DNA of 46,638 nt. Source: Ileibacterium valens (lineage in GTDB: Bacteria; Bacillota_I; Bacilli_A; Erysipelotrichales; Erysipelotrichaceae). The position numbers and the translations under genes were made by a program. Positions 1 to 7,930 of the stretch are shown here, in pieces. Every line of letters starts with the position of its first letter. Positions within the stretch are counted from its first letter, which is position 1. Location of the stretch: the NCBI RefSeq assembly GCF_001945525.1, contig NZ_MPJW01000105.1, positions 1 through 46,638 on the forward strand, in the 5' to 3' direction. Under the pieces are notes generated by a model that saw only the letters and a list, made by a program, of their open reading frames with translations, was not told the DNA's origin and did no database searches.

Positions 1-1
1 A

Positions 2-73
2 AAAGTTCAAGCGCTTCAACCTCGCACTGGAAATAGCCTGTTTCCAAGATTAGAAATAATCCCGAAGCGATAA
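2..73 (+). CDS. possible C-terminal tail of an IS transposase (partial)
   Basis: A frame open from the window edge gives 23 codons ending in TAA at 71-73; the peptide contains LQPRTGNSLFPR, basic and proline-containing like many IS4-family C-termini. The assignment rests mainly on lying inside the IS end defined by the terminal repeat at 258-277. The other two plus frames also stop within 60 bases, so the frame choice is uncertain. Confidence 0.3.
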   Translation, partial: KVQALQPRTGNSLFPRLEIIPKR

Positions 74-94
74 CAGAACATTATCGCTGTTTTC
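66..94 (+). terminator. hairpin at the IS transposase 3' end
   Basis: AGCGATAA (66-73) pairs perfectly with TTATCGCT (81-88) across a 7-base loop and is followed by GTTTTC. The stem overlaps the proposed transposase stop codon. The T-run is short, so it may be a weak terminator. Confidence 0.45.
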
Positions 95-257
95 AGTATG
101 CCTTAATTTTGAAAAAGAGGCGATAAAGTGCGGAAAATCACTCAGTTTTTATCGTATTCGTGAGGCTTGAAGCCGAAAAATGGCTGATTCCAGATAAAAA
201 TTTCTGGTAGATTCTGAACACCACGATGAAGTGCGGAGCAATTCGCGCTTCTATCTG

Positions 258-277
258 CTTAACTTAATGACATTGCT
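258..277. repeat. IS terminal inverted repeat, right end
   Basis: The reverse complement reads AGCAATGTCATTAAGTTAAG; the left end at 46062-46081 reads AGCAATGTCGTTAAGTTAAG. One mismatch in 20. It lies 26 bases from the stop codon of the permease gene that follows. Confidence 0.75.
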
Positions 278-303
278 AAAGATACTGTTCTTTTGTAATC
301 TAT

Positions 304-1218
304 TTAGAGCGGCAACATGGTTTGAATTAAGCCAATTAGAGCACCAGCTGCAATTGAAACCATAAAAATGATTGCTATCGTTTTAAAGAAAATCTTTTTA
401 TTTGGACTATATTGGAAGAAAACCAATAAGCCCAGACCAGCATTTGTGCATAGACCTGCAAATAAAGCTGCAAAGGATAATGAACCGGAAGCAAACAGCT
501 GGCATAATACGACTGTTGCGGCACAGTTTGGAATAAAACCAAACAGAGCGGCCAGAGGAATTTGCAGCCAGGAACCATGTAAAAGGATTGCAGAAAGATT
601 TTCTTCACCAATTCCTTCAATCAAAAGGTTTAAAACTAGTGTTGTGATAAAGATAAAAAAGTAGATCTTCAGTGTCCGAATCGTTACGGACAGCCACATA
701 GGGTATTGAGGATAGCAGCATGGGCACGAACTGACATCATTCTGATCCTCTTCGAAATCTTCTTCCTCTTCATCTTCAGGCAAATCATTGAACGAAATCA
801 CATGCTGGTGACGGACAAGAACTTTGTCTGTCAGATAGCCGGCTGCTGCAGCCAGTATGAACTTGAGAACGAGTAAAACCATCAAGGATGGGATCAGCTG
901 CGGTTCGCTGATCAGGATTGGAATGGCTTCATCGCTGGTTGCGATAAAGACTGCGATCATCGTTCCAAGAGTGATATTTTTCTGAAGATAGAGCATGGCA
1001 GCCAGTACGGAAAATCCGCATTGGGGTAAAAGCCCGAGGGCTGCACCGAAAATCGGACCGAATTTTTGAAGATTCCAGAAAAGACCATCATCTTTTGAGG
1101 GCTTTCTTTCAAAATATTCGATCAGGCAATAAGCCAGAAAAAGGATCGGAATCATCGTCCAGGTATCTTCGATTGAGTGCTCGAATGCATGCTCAAACAT
1201 ATGTATAAATAATTCCAT
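304..1218 (-). CDS. putative 10-TM heavy-metal exporter (ArsP_2-like permease)
   Basis: A 304-residue polytopic membrane protein. Two related motifs, GPIFGAALGLLPQCGF (54-69) and PLAALFGFIPNCAA (221-234), indicate an internal duplication of a Gly/Pro-rich helix carrying P-x-C. The halves are joined by a cytosolic-looking linker with an acidic stretch (147-159) and a CPCC cluster (165-168) that could bind metal. This matches my memory of the putative 10TM heavy-metal exporter family; the substrate is not evident. The gene stands alone, convergent with the IS end. It has no Shine-Dalgarno sequence: the first ATG lies 6 bases after a good -10 box, suggesting a leaderless mRNA. A later ATG at codon 7 is possible. 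Confidence 0.75.
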   Translation of the reverse strand: MELFIHMFEHAFEHSIEDTWTMIPILFLAYCLIEYFERKPSKDDGLFWNLQKFGPIFGAALGLLPQCGFSVLAAMLYLQKNITLGTMIAVFIATSDEAIPILISEPQLIPSLMVLLVLKFILAAAAGYLTDKVLVRHQHVISFNDLPEDEEEEDFEEDQNDVSSCPCCYPQYPMWLSVTIRTLKIYFFIFITTLVLNLLIEGIGEENLSAILLHGSWLQIPLAALFGFIPNCAATVVLCQLFASGSLSFAALFAGLCTNAGLGLLVFFQYSPNKKIFFKTIAIIFMVSIAAGALIGLIQTMLPL

Positions 1219-1224
1219 GACTCA

Positions 1225-1254
1225 TTTATATCGGATAAGCGTGGCTTTAATCAA
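1225..1254 (-). promoter_or_regulatory. sigma-A promoter placing +1 at the start codon of the permease gene
   Basis: On the minus strand TTGATT (1254-1249), an 18-base spacer and TATAAA (1230-1225) are followed by only TGAGTC before the ATG at 1218. Transcription would start at or within a base or two of the ATG. No Shine-Dalgarno sequence is present. Confidence 0.6.
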
Positions 1255-1383
1255 ACCGAACACCTTATTGAAGGTCAAAGTTTTCATGCAAGCACTTATA
1301 TTGAGTAACAGACCAAATAATTTAACAATTTATAAACCATTTGATTAAGACAAGTCTTTACTTTTTATAGAAAATAATGAACT

Positions 1384-2001
1384 CTAATCCAATTCTGATT
1401 TGCTGGCTGAGGAGACTTTCTGATAAGAGGGATCAGAGTGCTCTTTGGCTGTCCTAAAAGGCAGTTCTTGGTGGTCGAGCCATTCACTTCGAGTCAGGGC
1501 ATAAACATAAGAAATTTTATTTTTCTTATTAGGAAATTCATTGATCTTTTTCATCCCAATCTTTTGAGCGGTTGAAGCGGACGCAAGATTTGTATACTTC
1601 ACATACGAGTATAAAATCTCATAATCTGTATTTTGAAAGGCATAGTCTCTGACTGCTTTGGCTGCTTCGCTTCCATAACCTCTTTTCCAATAATTTTTAT
1701 GAACGTGATAGCCAATTTCCGGCAGTAAATCTCCATTGATGTTTTGAATGGTGATTCCACAATCTCCGATCACCTGACCGGTTTCTTTCAGGACAACGCT
1801 CCATAATCCAAATCCGTAATTCCTATAATTTTGAATATTCCATTCAATCCAATCTTTAACTCGTTTTTTATCAAATGGCGCGGGATAATGTTTCATTGTT
1901 TCTGGATCAGAGAATATATTGAATAGTGCGCTAAAATCCTGTTGATTCATTTCTCTGAGCAATAATCTTTTTGTTTCAATCTGCATTTTCTTCACTTTCA
2001 T
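1384..2001 (-). CDS. GNAT family N-acetyltransferase (RimJ/RimL type)
   Basis: 205 residues. The N-terminal ETKRLLLREM (residues 9-18) and the acetyl-CoA loop region KRGYGSEAAKAVRDYAF are typical of the RimJ/RimL branch of GNAT proteins, which acetylate N-termini of ribosomal proteins or small amines. The central GDCGITIQ and PEIGYHVHKNYW strands also fit. The C-terminal 30 residues (EHSDPSYQKVSSASKSELD) are low-complexity and outside the domain. Start ATG at 2001 follows GAGAGAA; a second ATG five codons in (1986) is close to the usual family start. Substrate unknown. The gene is followed by a separate promoter-led permease gene on the same strand. Confidence 0.8.
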   Translation of the reverse strand: MKVKKMQIETKRLLLREMNQQDFSALFNIFSDPETMKHYPAPFDKKRVKDWIEWNIQNYRNYGFGLWSVVLKETGQVIGDCGITIQNINGDLLPEIGYHVHKNYWKRGYGSEAAKAVRDYAFQNTDYEILYSYVKYTNLASASTAQKIGMKKINEFPNKKNKISYVYALTRSEWLDHQELPFRTAKEHSDPSYQKVSSASKSELD

Positions 2002-2072
2002 TTAAATTCTCTCATAAACAGTGCTTATCAGGACTCGATCTAAACTTCGTATAAAAACAAGATAAAATGAAA

Positions 2073-2110
2073 AAAGGTCCTGTTCGATTTTCATTTCAAA
2101 CAGGACCTGA
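2073..2110 (-). terminator. Rho-independent terminator of the AI-2E-type permease gene
   Basis: AGGTCCTGTT (2075-2084) pairs with AACAGGACCT (2099-2108). Read on the minus strand, the stem ends in a run of T, as expected for the gene that stops at 2180. Confidence 0.85.
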
Positions 2111-2179
2111 ATAATATCACTCTTATCTTAATGCTTTTGTTGCTGGGAAAGTTTTCAATCAGAATGAATCAGTCAGACT

Positions 2180-3337
2180 TTAGCGAATGACCGTTGAATT
2201 CTTAGGTATTTTGATCCCCTGATTCTTTAATTGATGCTGCATTAAATCCTGGATTCCTTCATAAATCAAAGCAAATACTGGAACTCCCAAAAGCATACCC
2301 GCAATTCCAAACAGCGATCCGCCAATCGAAACGGAAAACAGAATCCAGAATCCCGAAATACCCATTTTATCGCCAAGAATAATCGGTTTAATCACATTGC
2401 CATCCACCTGTTGAAGAATCAGGATAAATAATGCAAATTCCAGACAATAAACAGGATTAACAATAAATAAAATGATGCCGACTGGAATAGCTCCTAAAAA
2501 TGGACCGAACACGGGAATAATGTTGGTCACTCCAACAATAAAGGCGATCATAGGAGCATATGGAATCTTCAGCAGAAGCATTCCGATCCAGCAGACAATT
2601 CCAACAATCAATGAATCAAGTAAATTGCCGATGATGTATTGCTGGAAGACATTTTTGACGTCCATGCAGTACAAAGAGATGTAATTGGCTCTTTCTTTTC
2701 CAAAGACCGAATAAATCAGTTCCTTACCCATCCTCAATAAGTTTTCCTTATCAAGAAGCATATAGAAAGCTGCAGCCAATGCGATGACTGTATTGGTCAC
2801 GAAATGAATCATGTCAAATGAATAGGACATCACATGAGAAGAAAGGTTCTGCATCAGATCTGTGATTGCTTTTGGAATATTTAAGGAGTTGAAGGCATCA
2901 AAGATTCCAGTGATATCCAGATTCATGCTCTCAGAAACCCCAAGAAGCAACTGCTCAATTCTCTCTGTATAACCGGTAATATTTTCAAGGAATCCACGGA
3001 TTGAATCGATCAGGGATGGAACAATTACCCAGAATGAGAAAATGATGAACAGAAAAGTTAAAACAAATACGATTGCTGCTGAAAGAACTCGCTTTGTTGA
3101 ATCTTTCATGTTCAATGGGTAAAGCCGGTTTTCAAACCAGACGACCGGTCCATTCAATACGAAGGCTATTCCAAACCCTAAAATAAACGGCGAAAGAACC
3201 GAAGTGGTTTTTCCAATAAAGGTGGAAATATCATTCAGTCTGGACAATAGAAGGAAAAACAATATGGCAATAATCAGTGAAGCTGAGTTAATGAAGATCT
3301 TGCGGTGGATCTCATTTCTCATATCAAAAAGTTTCAT
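2180..3337 (-). CDS. AI-2E family transporter (YdiK/PerM-like permease)
   Basis: 385 residues. Two N-terminal membrane helices are followed by a long amphipathic middle segment and then several further helices. The C-terminal half carries the AI-2E family hallmark NIIPVFGPFLGAIPVG followed by DGNVIKPIILGDKMGISGFW. Family members have been linked to autoinducer-2 export or Na+/H+ exchange, so no substrate should be assumed. I chose ATG at 3337: AAGG lies 9 bases upstream. The frame also offers GTG at 3343, but its spacing to AAGG would be too short. The gene has a terminator downstream (2073-2110) and appears monocistronic. Confidence 0.88.
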   Translation of the reverse strand: MKLFDMRNEIHRKIFINSASLIIAILFFLLLSRLNDISTFIGKTTSVLSPFILGFGIAFVLNGPVVWFENRLYPLNMKDSTKRVLSAAIVFVLTFLFIIFSFWVIVPSLIDSIRGFLENITGYTERIEQLLLGVSESMNLDITGIFDAFNSLNIPKAITDLMQNLSSHVMSYSFDMIHFVTNTVIALAAAFYMLLDKENLLRMGKELIYSVFGKERANYISLYCMDVKNVFQQYIIGNLLDSLIVGIVCWIGMLLLKIPYAPMIAFIVGVTNIIPVFGPFLGAIPVGIILFIVNPVYCLEFALFILILQQVDGNVIKPIILGDKMGISGFWILFSVSIGGSLFGIAGMLLGVPVFALIYEGIQDLMQHQLKNQGIKIPKNSTVIR

Positions 3338-3812
3338 AAACACCTGCCTTAAAAATCATCAGATGTAAAACTGAAACGGGGGTAATTCATGGTTAACAGG
3401 CATTGATCTGAATTCGGGAGTCATATCCTACAGTGATTTACCGACGAAGACCTCTTGTCGTATTCAGTTCGTTTATACCGGATTTCCAATTTTACATCTT
3501 CAATCGATAACAGTGTACCAAATCGAGAATTATTTCGTTTGGAACGTAAGAAAAAGAAACGATTTTTTCCATTACTGATTCCCTGTAAAACAATCTGCAG
3601 CTCTTGTTTCAAAGACATTTTTCCGGCTTATTTTGATTCGACATTCCAGGTAAGCAGACTTTATCATTTTGGCCGAGTTTCAGGCAGCATTTGATGACAC
3701 CAAAGGTTTAATCCCAGTTTGGCAATTACTTGACAAGCCAGGTTCTGGAAATTGACAATAATACTAATCGGTTGAATTTCGAGTGATTCAACAGGAAGGA
3801 AGAGTTTGACCA
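3338..3812. other. 475-base intergenic region, no confident gene
   Basis: Divergent spacer between the permease gene (minus) and the methyltransferase gene (plus), so it should hold both promoters. A 65-codon minus-strand frame (3421-3618) starts MSLKQELQIVLQGI and is rich in Lys, Arg and Phe; it has only a weak GGAAAA upstream and I do not recognise it. It may be a decayed small gene. No RNA structure was recognised. Confidence 0.4.
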
Positions 3813-4607
3813 ATGGACGAAAAAAAAGCTTCATTAAGCATTCGAAAACCAAATAAAGAAGATTTTTCTGATTCGGATACTGTAATTTATACTGGAGGTA
3901 TTTCCTGCAAGGCTGTGCTTGAAAACAGGCCTCAGGACTGCAGAATCCTTTATGTCAATCAGGATAAACGCAGTAAGGACTTTGCGTATATCATTTCGCT
4001 GGCTAAAAGAAATCATGTACAGGTAACTCTGCTTGGAGCCAGAGTAATTCAGGAACAGTTTCCAAATTGCGGAGGGATTGCATTGATTGCTCTTCCTAGA
4101 AAACTGAAAAAACTGAATCTTCAATCAAAAGCCTATGGATTGATTATTTACCTTTCTGGCCTAGAAGATCCGTATAATTTAGGAAGCAGCATTCGTTCAT
4201 TATATGCAGCAGGCTGCAGTCAGGTTATTTTAAATGAAAGAGATTGGAGCTGGTCGAATCCAGTGATTCTTAAAGCTTCTGCTGGCGCCTGGGAGAAAAT
4301 GAATCTGTCCATAATTGCGAATGAAGATGAGCTGATAGAATTTAAGAAATTAAGTCAGATTCCAATGTTTTGCGCCAGCCGTAAAGATCCTGTTTCATTG
4401 TTTGATTATTCCTTTGAGCCAACAGTTCTTGGAATTATAGGCGGGGCCTTGCGCGGAATATCGCCAAAACTTGAAAATGCCTGTGATCATCGGATCTGTA
4501 TCCCGTATGGAAACGACTTCAGAAATGCTCTGGATACACCAAGTGCGGCTGCAGTTTTTGCTTTTTCATGGCTCAGAGATAATCCGGATTTTGTCAAATT
4601 GAATTGA
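3813..4607 (+). CDS. TrmH/SpoU family RNA 2'-O-methyltransferase, divergent
   Basis: 264 residues. SPOUT motif 1 is clear (EDPYNLGSSIRSLYAAG, with the Asn and Arg of the 2'-O-methyltransferase family). Motif 2 reads IIGGALRGIS, where relatives usually have Glu in place of Ala. Motif 3 reads IPYGNDFRNALDTPSAAA, recognisable but altered. The N-terminal part (about 1-110) resembles the L30e-like RNA-binding domain of SpoU proteins. RNA target and activity are uncertain given the motif changes. AGGAAGGAAG lies upstream of the ATG. The DUF4438 gene follows 108 bases later with no obvious terminator between, so the two may be co-transcribed. Confidence 0.8.
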   Translation: MDEKKASLSIRKPNKEDFSDSDTVIYTGGISCKAVLENRPQDCRILYVNQDKRSKDFAYIISLAKRNHVQVTLLGARVIQEQFPNCGGIALIALPRKLKKLNLQSKAYGLIIYLSGLEDPYNLGSSIRSLYAAGCSQVILNERDWSWSNPVILKASAGAWEKMNLSIIANEDELIEFKKLSQIPMFCASRKDPVSLFDYSFEPTVLGIIGGALRGISPKLENACDHRICIPYGNDFRNALDTPSAAAVFAFSWLRDNPDFVKLN

Positions 4608-4715
4608 GAATGGTTTATGTATTCAAACCAAATAAGTCTTACAGCAATGTAAAGCGGATCTACGGAATATGAAACAAGACAAAAATAAGAATATGAAAAG
4701 AAAGAGGGAATCAGT

Positions 4716-5591
4716 ATGACATTAACCATGAATAAGGATAAACTTGTTCGACAGTCCTTAAATGCCAAAGTCGATCATCCAAAAATCAAGGGATACCGAG
4801 GAAGTTTTGATGGAAAAGCCAGAATTTGTGTTTCGACAGGTGGGGTTACCTATACTCATCAGATTGGTGACAACTGTATGGATCTGGCTGGCGACCATAT
4901 TGAACCTGGTGTATCCATGGCTGCTTCAGATTCAGGAGAAAATGGAGCCGTTCAGTTTCTTTCCTGTGTGGGTAATGAAGTGGAATGCCTAAGCGGACCT
5001 GCAGCTGGTGCTAAAGGATTTGTGACTGGAACGCACGGTGGTGTGGATCATACCATGGCCTATTTTGATAAGGAAGATTTAGAAAAAATGAAAGGTAACG
5101 AAACTTTCTTTATTCAGGGATTTGGGCAGGGTTTAAAAGTGGAAGAGTGTCCCGAAGTCTTCTTTATGAATCTTGATCCAGATCTGCTTGAAGCAATGGA
5201 ACTTACCTTGGATGAAATGGGAAATTTACTCTTTCCTGTGACTCATATCATTCCAGCGGCATTAATGGGCAGCGGACTGGGCGCTTCGACAATCATGATG
5301 GGGGATTATGACATCATGACGCAGGATAAAGAGATCAACGAACAACTTGGATTAAATGGTCTGCGGTTTGGAGATATCATTGCGATTGAAGATCATGACT
5401 GTGAGTATGGACCACATTTAAAAAAAGGAGCCATGAGTATTGGTGTGATCGTCCATTCTGATTCATTTTCTTCAGGTCATGGACCAGGAGTAACTGTAAT
5501 TGCGACAAGTAAGAATGGAAAAATTACTCCCGTGATAACAGATCAGGCAAATCTGAAAAACTACTTTCCCAATATAAAAAGAGATTATTAA
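4716..5591 (+). CDS. DUF4438 domain-containing protein
   Basis: 291 residues and soluble, with no signal peptide. I recognise the DUF4438 family, known from structural genomics of a Thermotoga protein but without an established function. Characteristic segments are the glycine-rich GDNCMDLAGDHIEPGVS, GFVTGTHGGVDHTM and the C-terminal HSDSFSSGHGPGVTV. The His/Asp/Glu-rich IEDHDCEYGPHLKKG suggests possible metal binding, which is inference. The ATG follows AGAGGGAATCAG. A strong terminator at 5716-5752 closes the unit before priA. Confidence 0.8.
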   Translation: MTLTMNKDKLVRQSLNAKVDHPKIKGYRGSFDGKARICVSTGGVTYTHQIGDNCMDLAGDHIEPGVSMAASDSGENGAVQFLSCVGNEVECLSGPAAGAKGFVTGTHGGVDHTMAYFDKEDLEKMKGNETFFIQGFGQGLKVEECPEVFFMNLDPDLLEAMELTLDEMGNLLFPVTHIIPAALMGSGLGASTIMMGDYDIMTQDKEINEQLGLNGLRFGDIIAIEDHDCEYGPHLKKGAMSIGVIVHSDSFSSGHGPGVTVIATSKNGKITPVITDQANLKNYFPNIKRDY

Positions 5592-5715
5592 TCAGGAAAA
5601 GAATGCTTCATCCATTGAAGGGACTGGTCAGTTTTTTCTTGTTCCTGAGATAATGTGAATCTTTGGACTGAACTCAACGAATCATTTCGTATTCAATAGG
5701 ATACGATTCAATAAG

Positions 5716-5753
5716 AAAAAAAGCTGTTTTCGGCAAGGAAGCAGCTTTTTTTC
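5716..5753. terminator. Rho-independent terminator upstream of priA
   Basis: AAAAAAAGCTG (5716-5726) pairs with CAGCTTTTTTT (5742-5752). A/T tails on both sides would let it work in either direction. It closes the methyltransferase/DUF4438 unit; priA starts 22 bases later. Confidence 0.88.
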
Positions 5754-5757
5754 ATTT

Positions 5758-5766
5758 TGTTATAAT
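5758..5766 (+). promoter_or_regulatory. extended -10 promoter directly upstream of priA
   Basis: TGTTATAAT is a perfect extended -10 (TGnTATAAT). The priA ATG at 5775 begins 8 bases after it, putting the expected +1 within about two bases of the start codon. No -35 box is seen at 16-18 bases and no AGGAGG-like site precedes the ATG. Confidence 0.6.
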
Positions 5767-5774
5767 TGGGGTAT

Positions 5775-7928
5775 ATGTCCTATGTCCAAGTTATGATTGA
5801 ACACGAGGTCCTGTCATTGAACAGGCCTTTTACTTATTTCTGTTCATTTCCAATTCAAAAGGGATGCCGAATCCGCGTTCCGTTTTCTCATCGAATCTTA
5901 ATGGGGCTTGTCATTGAAGTTTCAGAGACCAAACCAGAAACCAGTTATGAAATACTTGATGCCATAGAAGCTGTTGATGAACATCCATTATTAAATGGAG
6001 AGCTTTTTGACCTGGCTTCTGAGCTTTCAAAAGACAGCGTTTCTTCTTTAATGTCCGTATTCAAGACAATGCTGCCTGCTGCCTACAAACCAGCCAGCAA
6101 AGCGGGTGGCGAAGTGTTTGAAACCTGGCTGATCAAGGATCCGATTCCTGAAGATGAGCTGCAGCGATTGAAACTGACTAAAAAACAAAAGGAAATCTAT
6201 GAGGCTCTTCCTTTGGAAATTATCCGCTCCAAAGCTCGCAAAGAGTTTTCAGCCAGTATTATCAAGACTCTTGAGGCAAAGGGGCTTCTTCGGCTTGAAA
6301 GCAAGCTGAAGACTTATCAGCTTGTTCATCAAAAAAAATTGAAGCAGCCTCCTGAGCTGACTGAATCGCAGCGTATGGCTTTATTTGCCATTGAGCATGG
6401 GGATCATCGCCCGTTTTTATTGCATGGGGTAACAGGAAGTGGCAAAACGGAAATCTTCTTTCGCCTGGCCCAGAAAGCGCTCGAACAAAAAAAGAGTGTT
6501 CTGCTCCTGGTCCCGGAAATTTCACTGACTCCAATGATGATTGAAAGAGTCTGCAGCCGTTTTGATGTTCCCGTCCTGGTTTTTCATTCCCGGCTAACCA
6601 AAGCAGAAATGGCTTCTGAATATCAGAAGGCTTTGCTGATGGATTATGGGATCGTAATTGGAACCCGCAAGGCGGTGTTTACTCCATTTAAGAATTTAGG
6701 TCTCATCATCATGGATGAAGAGCATGATTCAAGCTATAAACAGGACAATACACCAAAATATCATACAAGAGATGCTGCGATCTTTCGCGCCAACTATTGG
6801 CACTGTCCATTGATCCTGGCCAGTGCGACACCGTCTTTGGACTCCTATGCCAGAGCCGCTCGGGGAATTTATCAGCTGGTGGAAATGGAACGAAGAATCA
6901 GCAATACCGTTTCTGCGATTCATTTAATCGATATGAAAAGCGAAAGAAACATTGGCGGAATCAGTGTTCCTTTAATCCAACAGATTCAAAAAAGGCTCGA
7001 ACGAAAGGAAAAGACAATTCTGCTTCTGAACCGCCGCGGATTTATTCCAGTGATGAAGTGCGCTTCCTGTCAGGAAGTGCTGCTTTGTGAAGATTGTGGA
7101 ATTCCTCTTTCCTATCATAAAAAAGAACAGGCTTTAGTCTGCCATGTCTGCGGCAGGCATTATCCGGTTCCTGAAGTCTGCCCGAATTGTCATAAGCGAA
7201 ACTGGTCAGTGGTTGGTTTGGGAACGGAGCGGCTTGAAGAAAATGTTCGGGATCTGTTTCCTCAGGCGAAGATCGTTCGAATGGATGCCGATTCAACAAG
7301 AACAAAGAACGCCCATGAAATTCTGCTCAATGATTTTGAAGCGGATGGAGACATCCTGATTGGAACGCAGATGGTCGCAAAAGGCCTTGATTTTGAAAAG
7401 GTAACTCTTGTAGGAGTCCTGCAGGCGGATGCCGCTTTAGTCAGAGCTGACTATCGAGCCGCTGAAACGACTTATCAGATGCTCGAACAGGCCAGCGGCA
7501 GAGCCGGACGGGGAAGATATCCAGGAGAAGTTTATATCCAATCCTACAATCCGGAACATTATGTCATGCAGTCGATTGTTCATCATAACTATCTGGCTTT
7601 CTTTAAGCGGGAGATGAATTATCGGCACCTTGGAACTTATCCGCCATATATTTATATGGCCAGCCTGGTTTTCATCCATGAAGATCCGACTTTAGCCTAT
7701 TCGATGGCTGATCAATGGGTAAAAACTCTCCGTGAGCAGGGTGTTAATGTTTTTGGACCGCTCGAATTGAGCATGCGTCAAAAAAAGAGCCGTATCAGAA
7801 TTCTGATTAAAGATAAGTCGATTGAAAATTTAAGAAATACCTGCTGGCAAGTGGCGAAGAAACATCACGAAAAGAGTCGGCAGGTCAAACTGGAGATCAA
7901 TGTGAATCCAATGATGCTGGAGGAATAA
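5775..7928 (+). CDS. priA: primosomal protein N' (PriA), replication restart helicase
   Basis: 717 residues. A SF2 3'-5' DNA helicase that reloads the replisome at stalled forks. Order: N-terminal DNA-binding region (about 1-110), Walker A GVTGSGKTE, DEEH box in IIMDEEHDSSYKQD, then the zinc-binding cysteine array (CASC, CEDC, CHVC, CPNC) inserted in the second helicase lobe, and GRAGRG as motif VI. I start at ATG 5775 (MSYVQVMIEHEV); the in-frame TTG at 5766 overlaps the -10 box. Only GGGG precedes the ATG, so translation may be leaderless. It heads the operon with rsmB 2 bases downstream; the def and fmt genes often found between them in Firmicutes are absent. Confidence 0.95.
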   Translation: MSYVQVMIEHEVLSLNRPFTYFCSFPIQKGCRIRVPFSHRILMGLVIEVSETKPETSYEILDAIEAVDEHPLLNGELFDLASELSKDSVSSLMSVFKTMLPAAYKPASKAGGEVFETWLIKDPIPEDELQRLKLTKKQKEIYEALPLEIIRSKARKEFSASIIKTLEAKGLLRLESKLKTYQLVHQKKLKQPPELTESQRMALFAIEHGDHRPFLLHGVTGSGKTEIFFRLAQKALEQKKSVLLLVPEISLTPMMIERVCSRFDVPVLVFHSRLTKAEMASEYQKALLMDYGIVIGTRKAVFTPFKNLGLIIMDEEHDSSYKQDNTPKYHTRDAAIFRANYWHCPLILASATPSLDSYARAARGIYQLVEMERRISNTVSAIHLIDMKSERNIGGISVPLIQQIQKRLERKEKTILLLNRRGFIPVMKCASCQEVLLCEDCGIPLSYHKKEQALVCHVCGRHYPVPEVCPNCHKRNWSVVGLGTERLEENVRDLFPQAKIVRMDADSTRTKNAHEILLNDFEADGDILIGTQMVAKGLDFEKVTLVGVLQADAALVRADYRAAETTYQMLEQASGRAGRGRYPGEVYIQSYNPEHYVMQSIVHHNYLAFFKREMNYRHLGTYPPYIYMASLVFIHEDPTLAYSMADQWVKTLREQGVNVFGPLELSMRQKKSRIRILIKDKSIENLRNTCWQVAKKHHEKSRQVKLEINVNPMMLEE

Positions 7929-7930
7929 TC

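Larger units (their letters stand above)
1..277 (+). mobile_element. right end of an IS4-like insertion sequence (partial)
   Basis: Positions 258-277 are the near-perfect inverted counterpart (19 of 20 bases) of 46062-46081, the left end of the IS at the far edge of the window. This marks 277 as about the outer right boundary of a second copy whose body lies to the left and is cut by the window edge. Beyond the terminal repeat the first 250 bases do not resemble the left end of the other copy, so this is probably the transposase 3' side, and both copies point the same way. The exact border and any target duplication cannot be seen. Confidence 0.7.

Noticed and set aside
3421-3618. 65-codon minus-strand frame as a confident gene
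   Set aside because: Weak upstream site and no recognised family; mentioned only in the intergenic entry.
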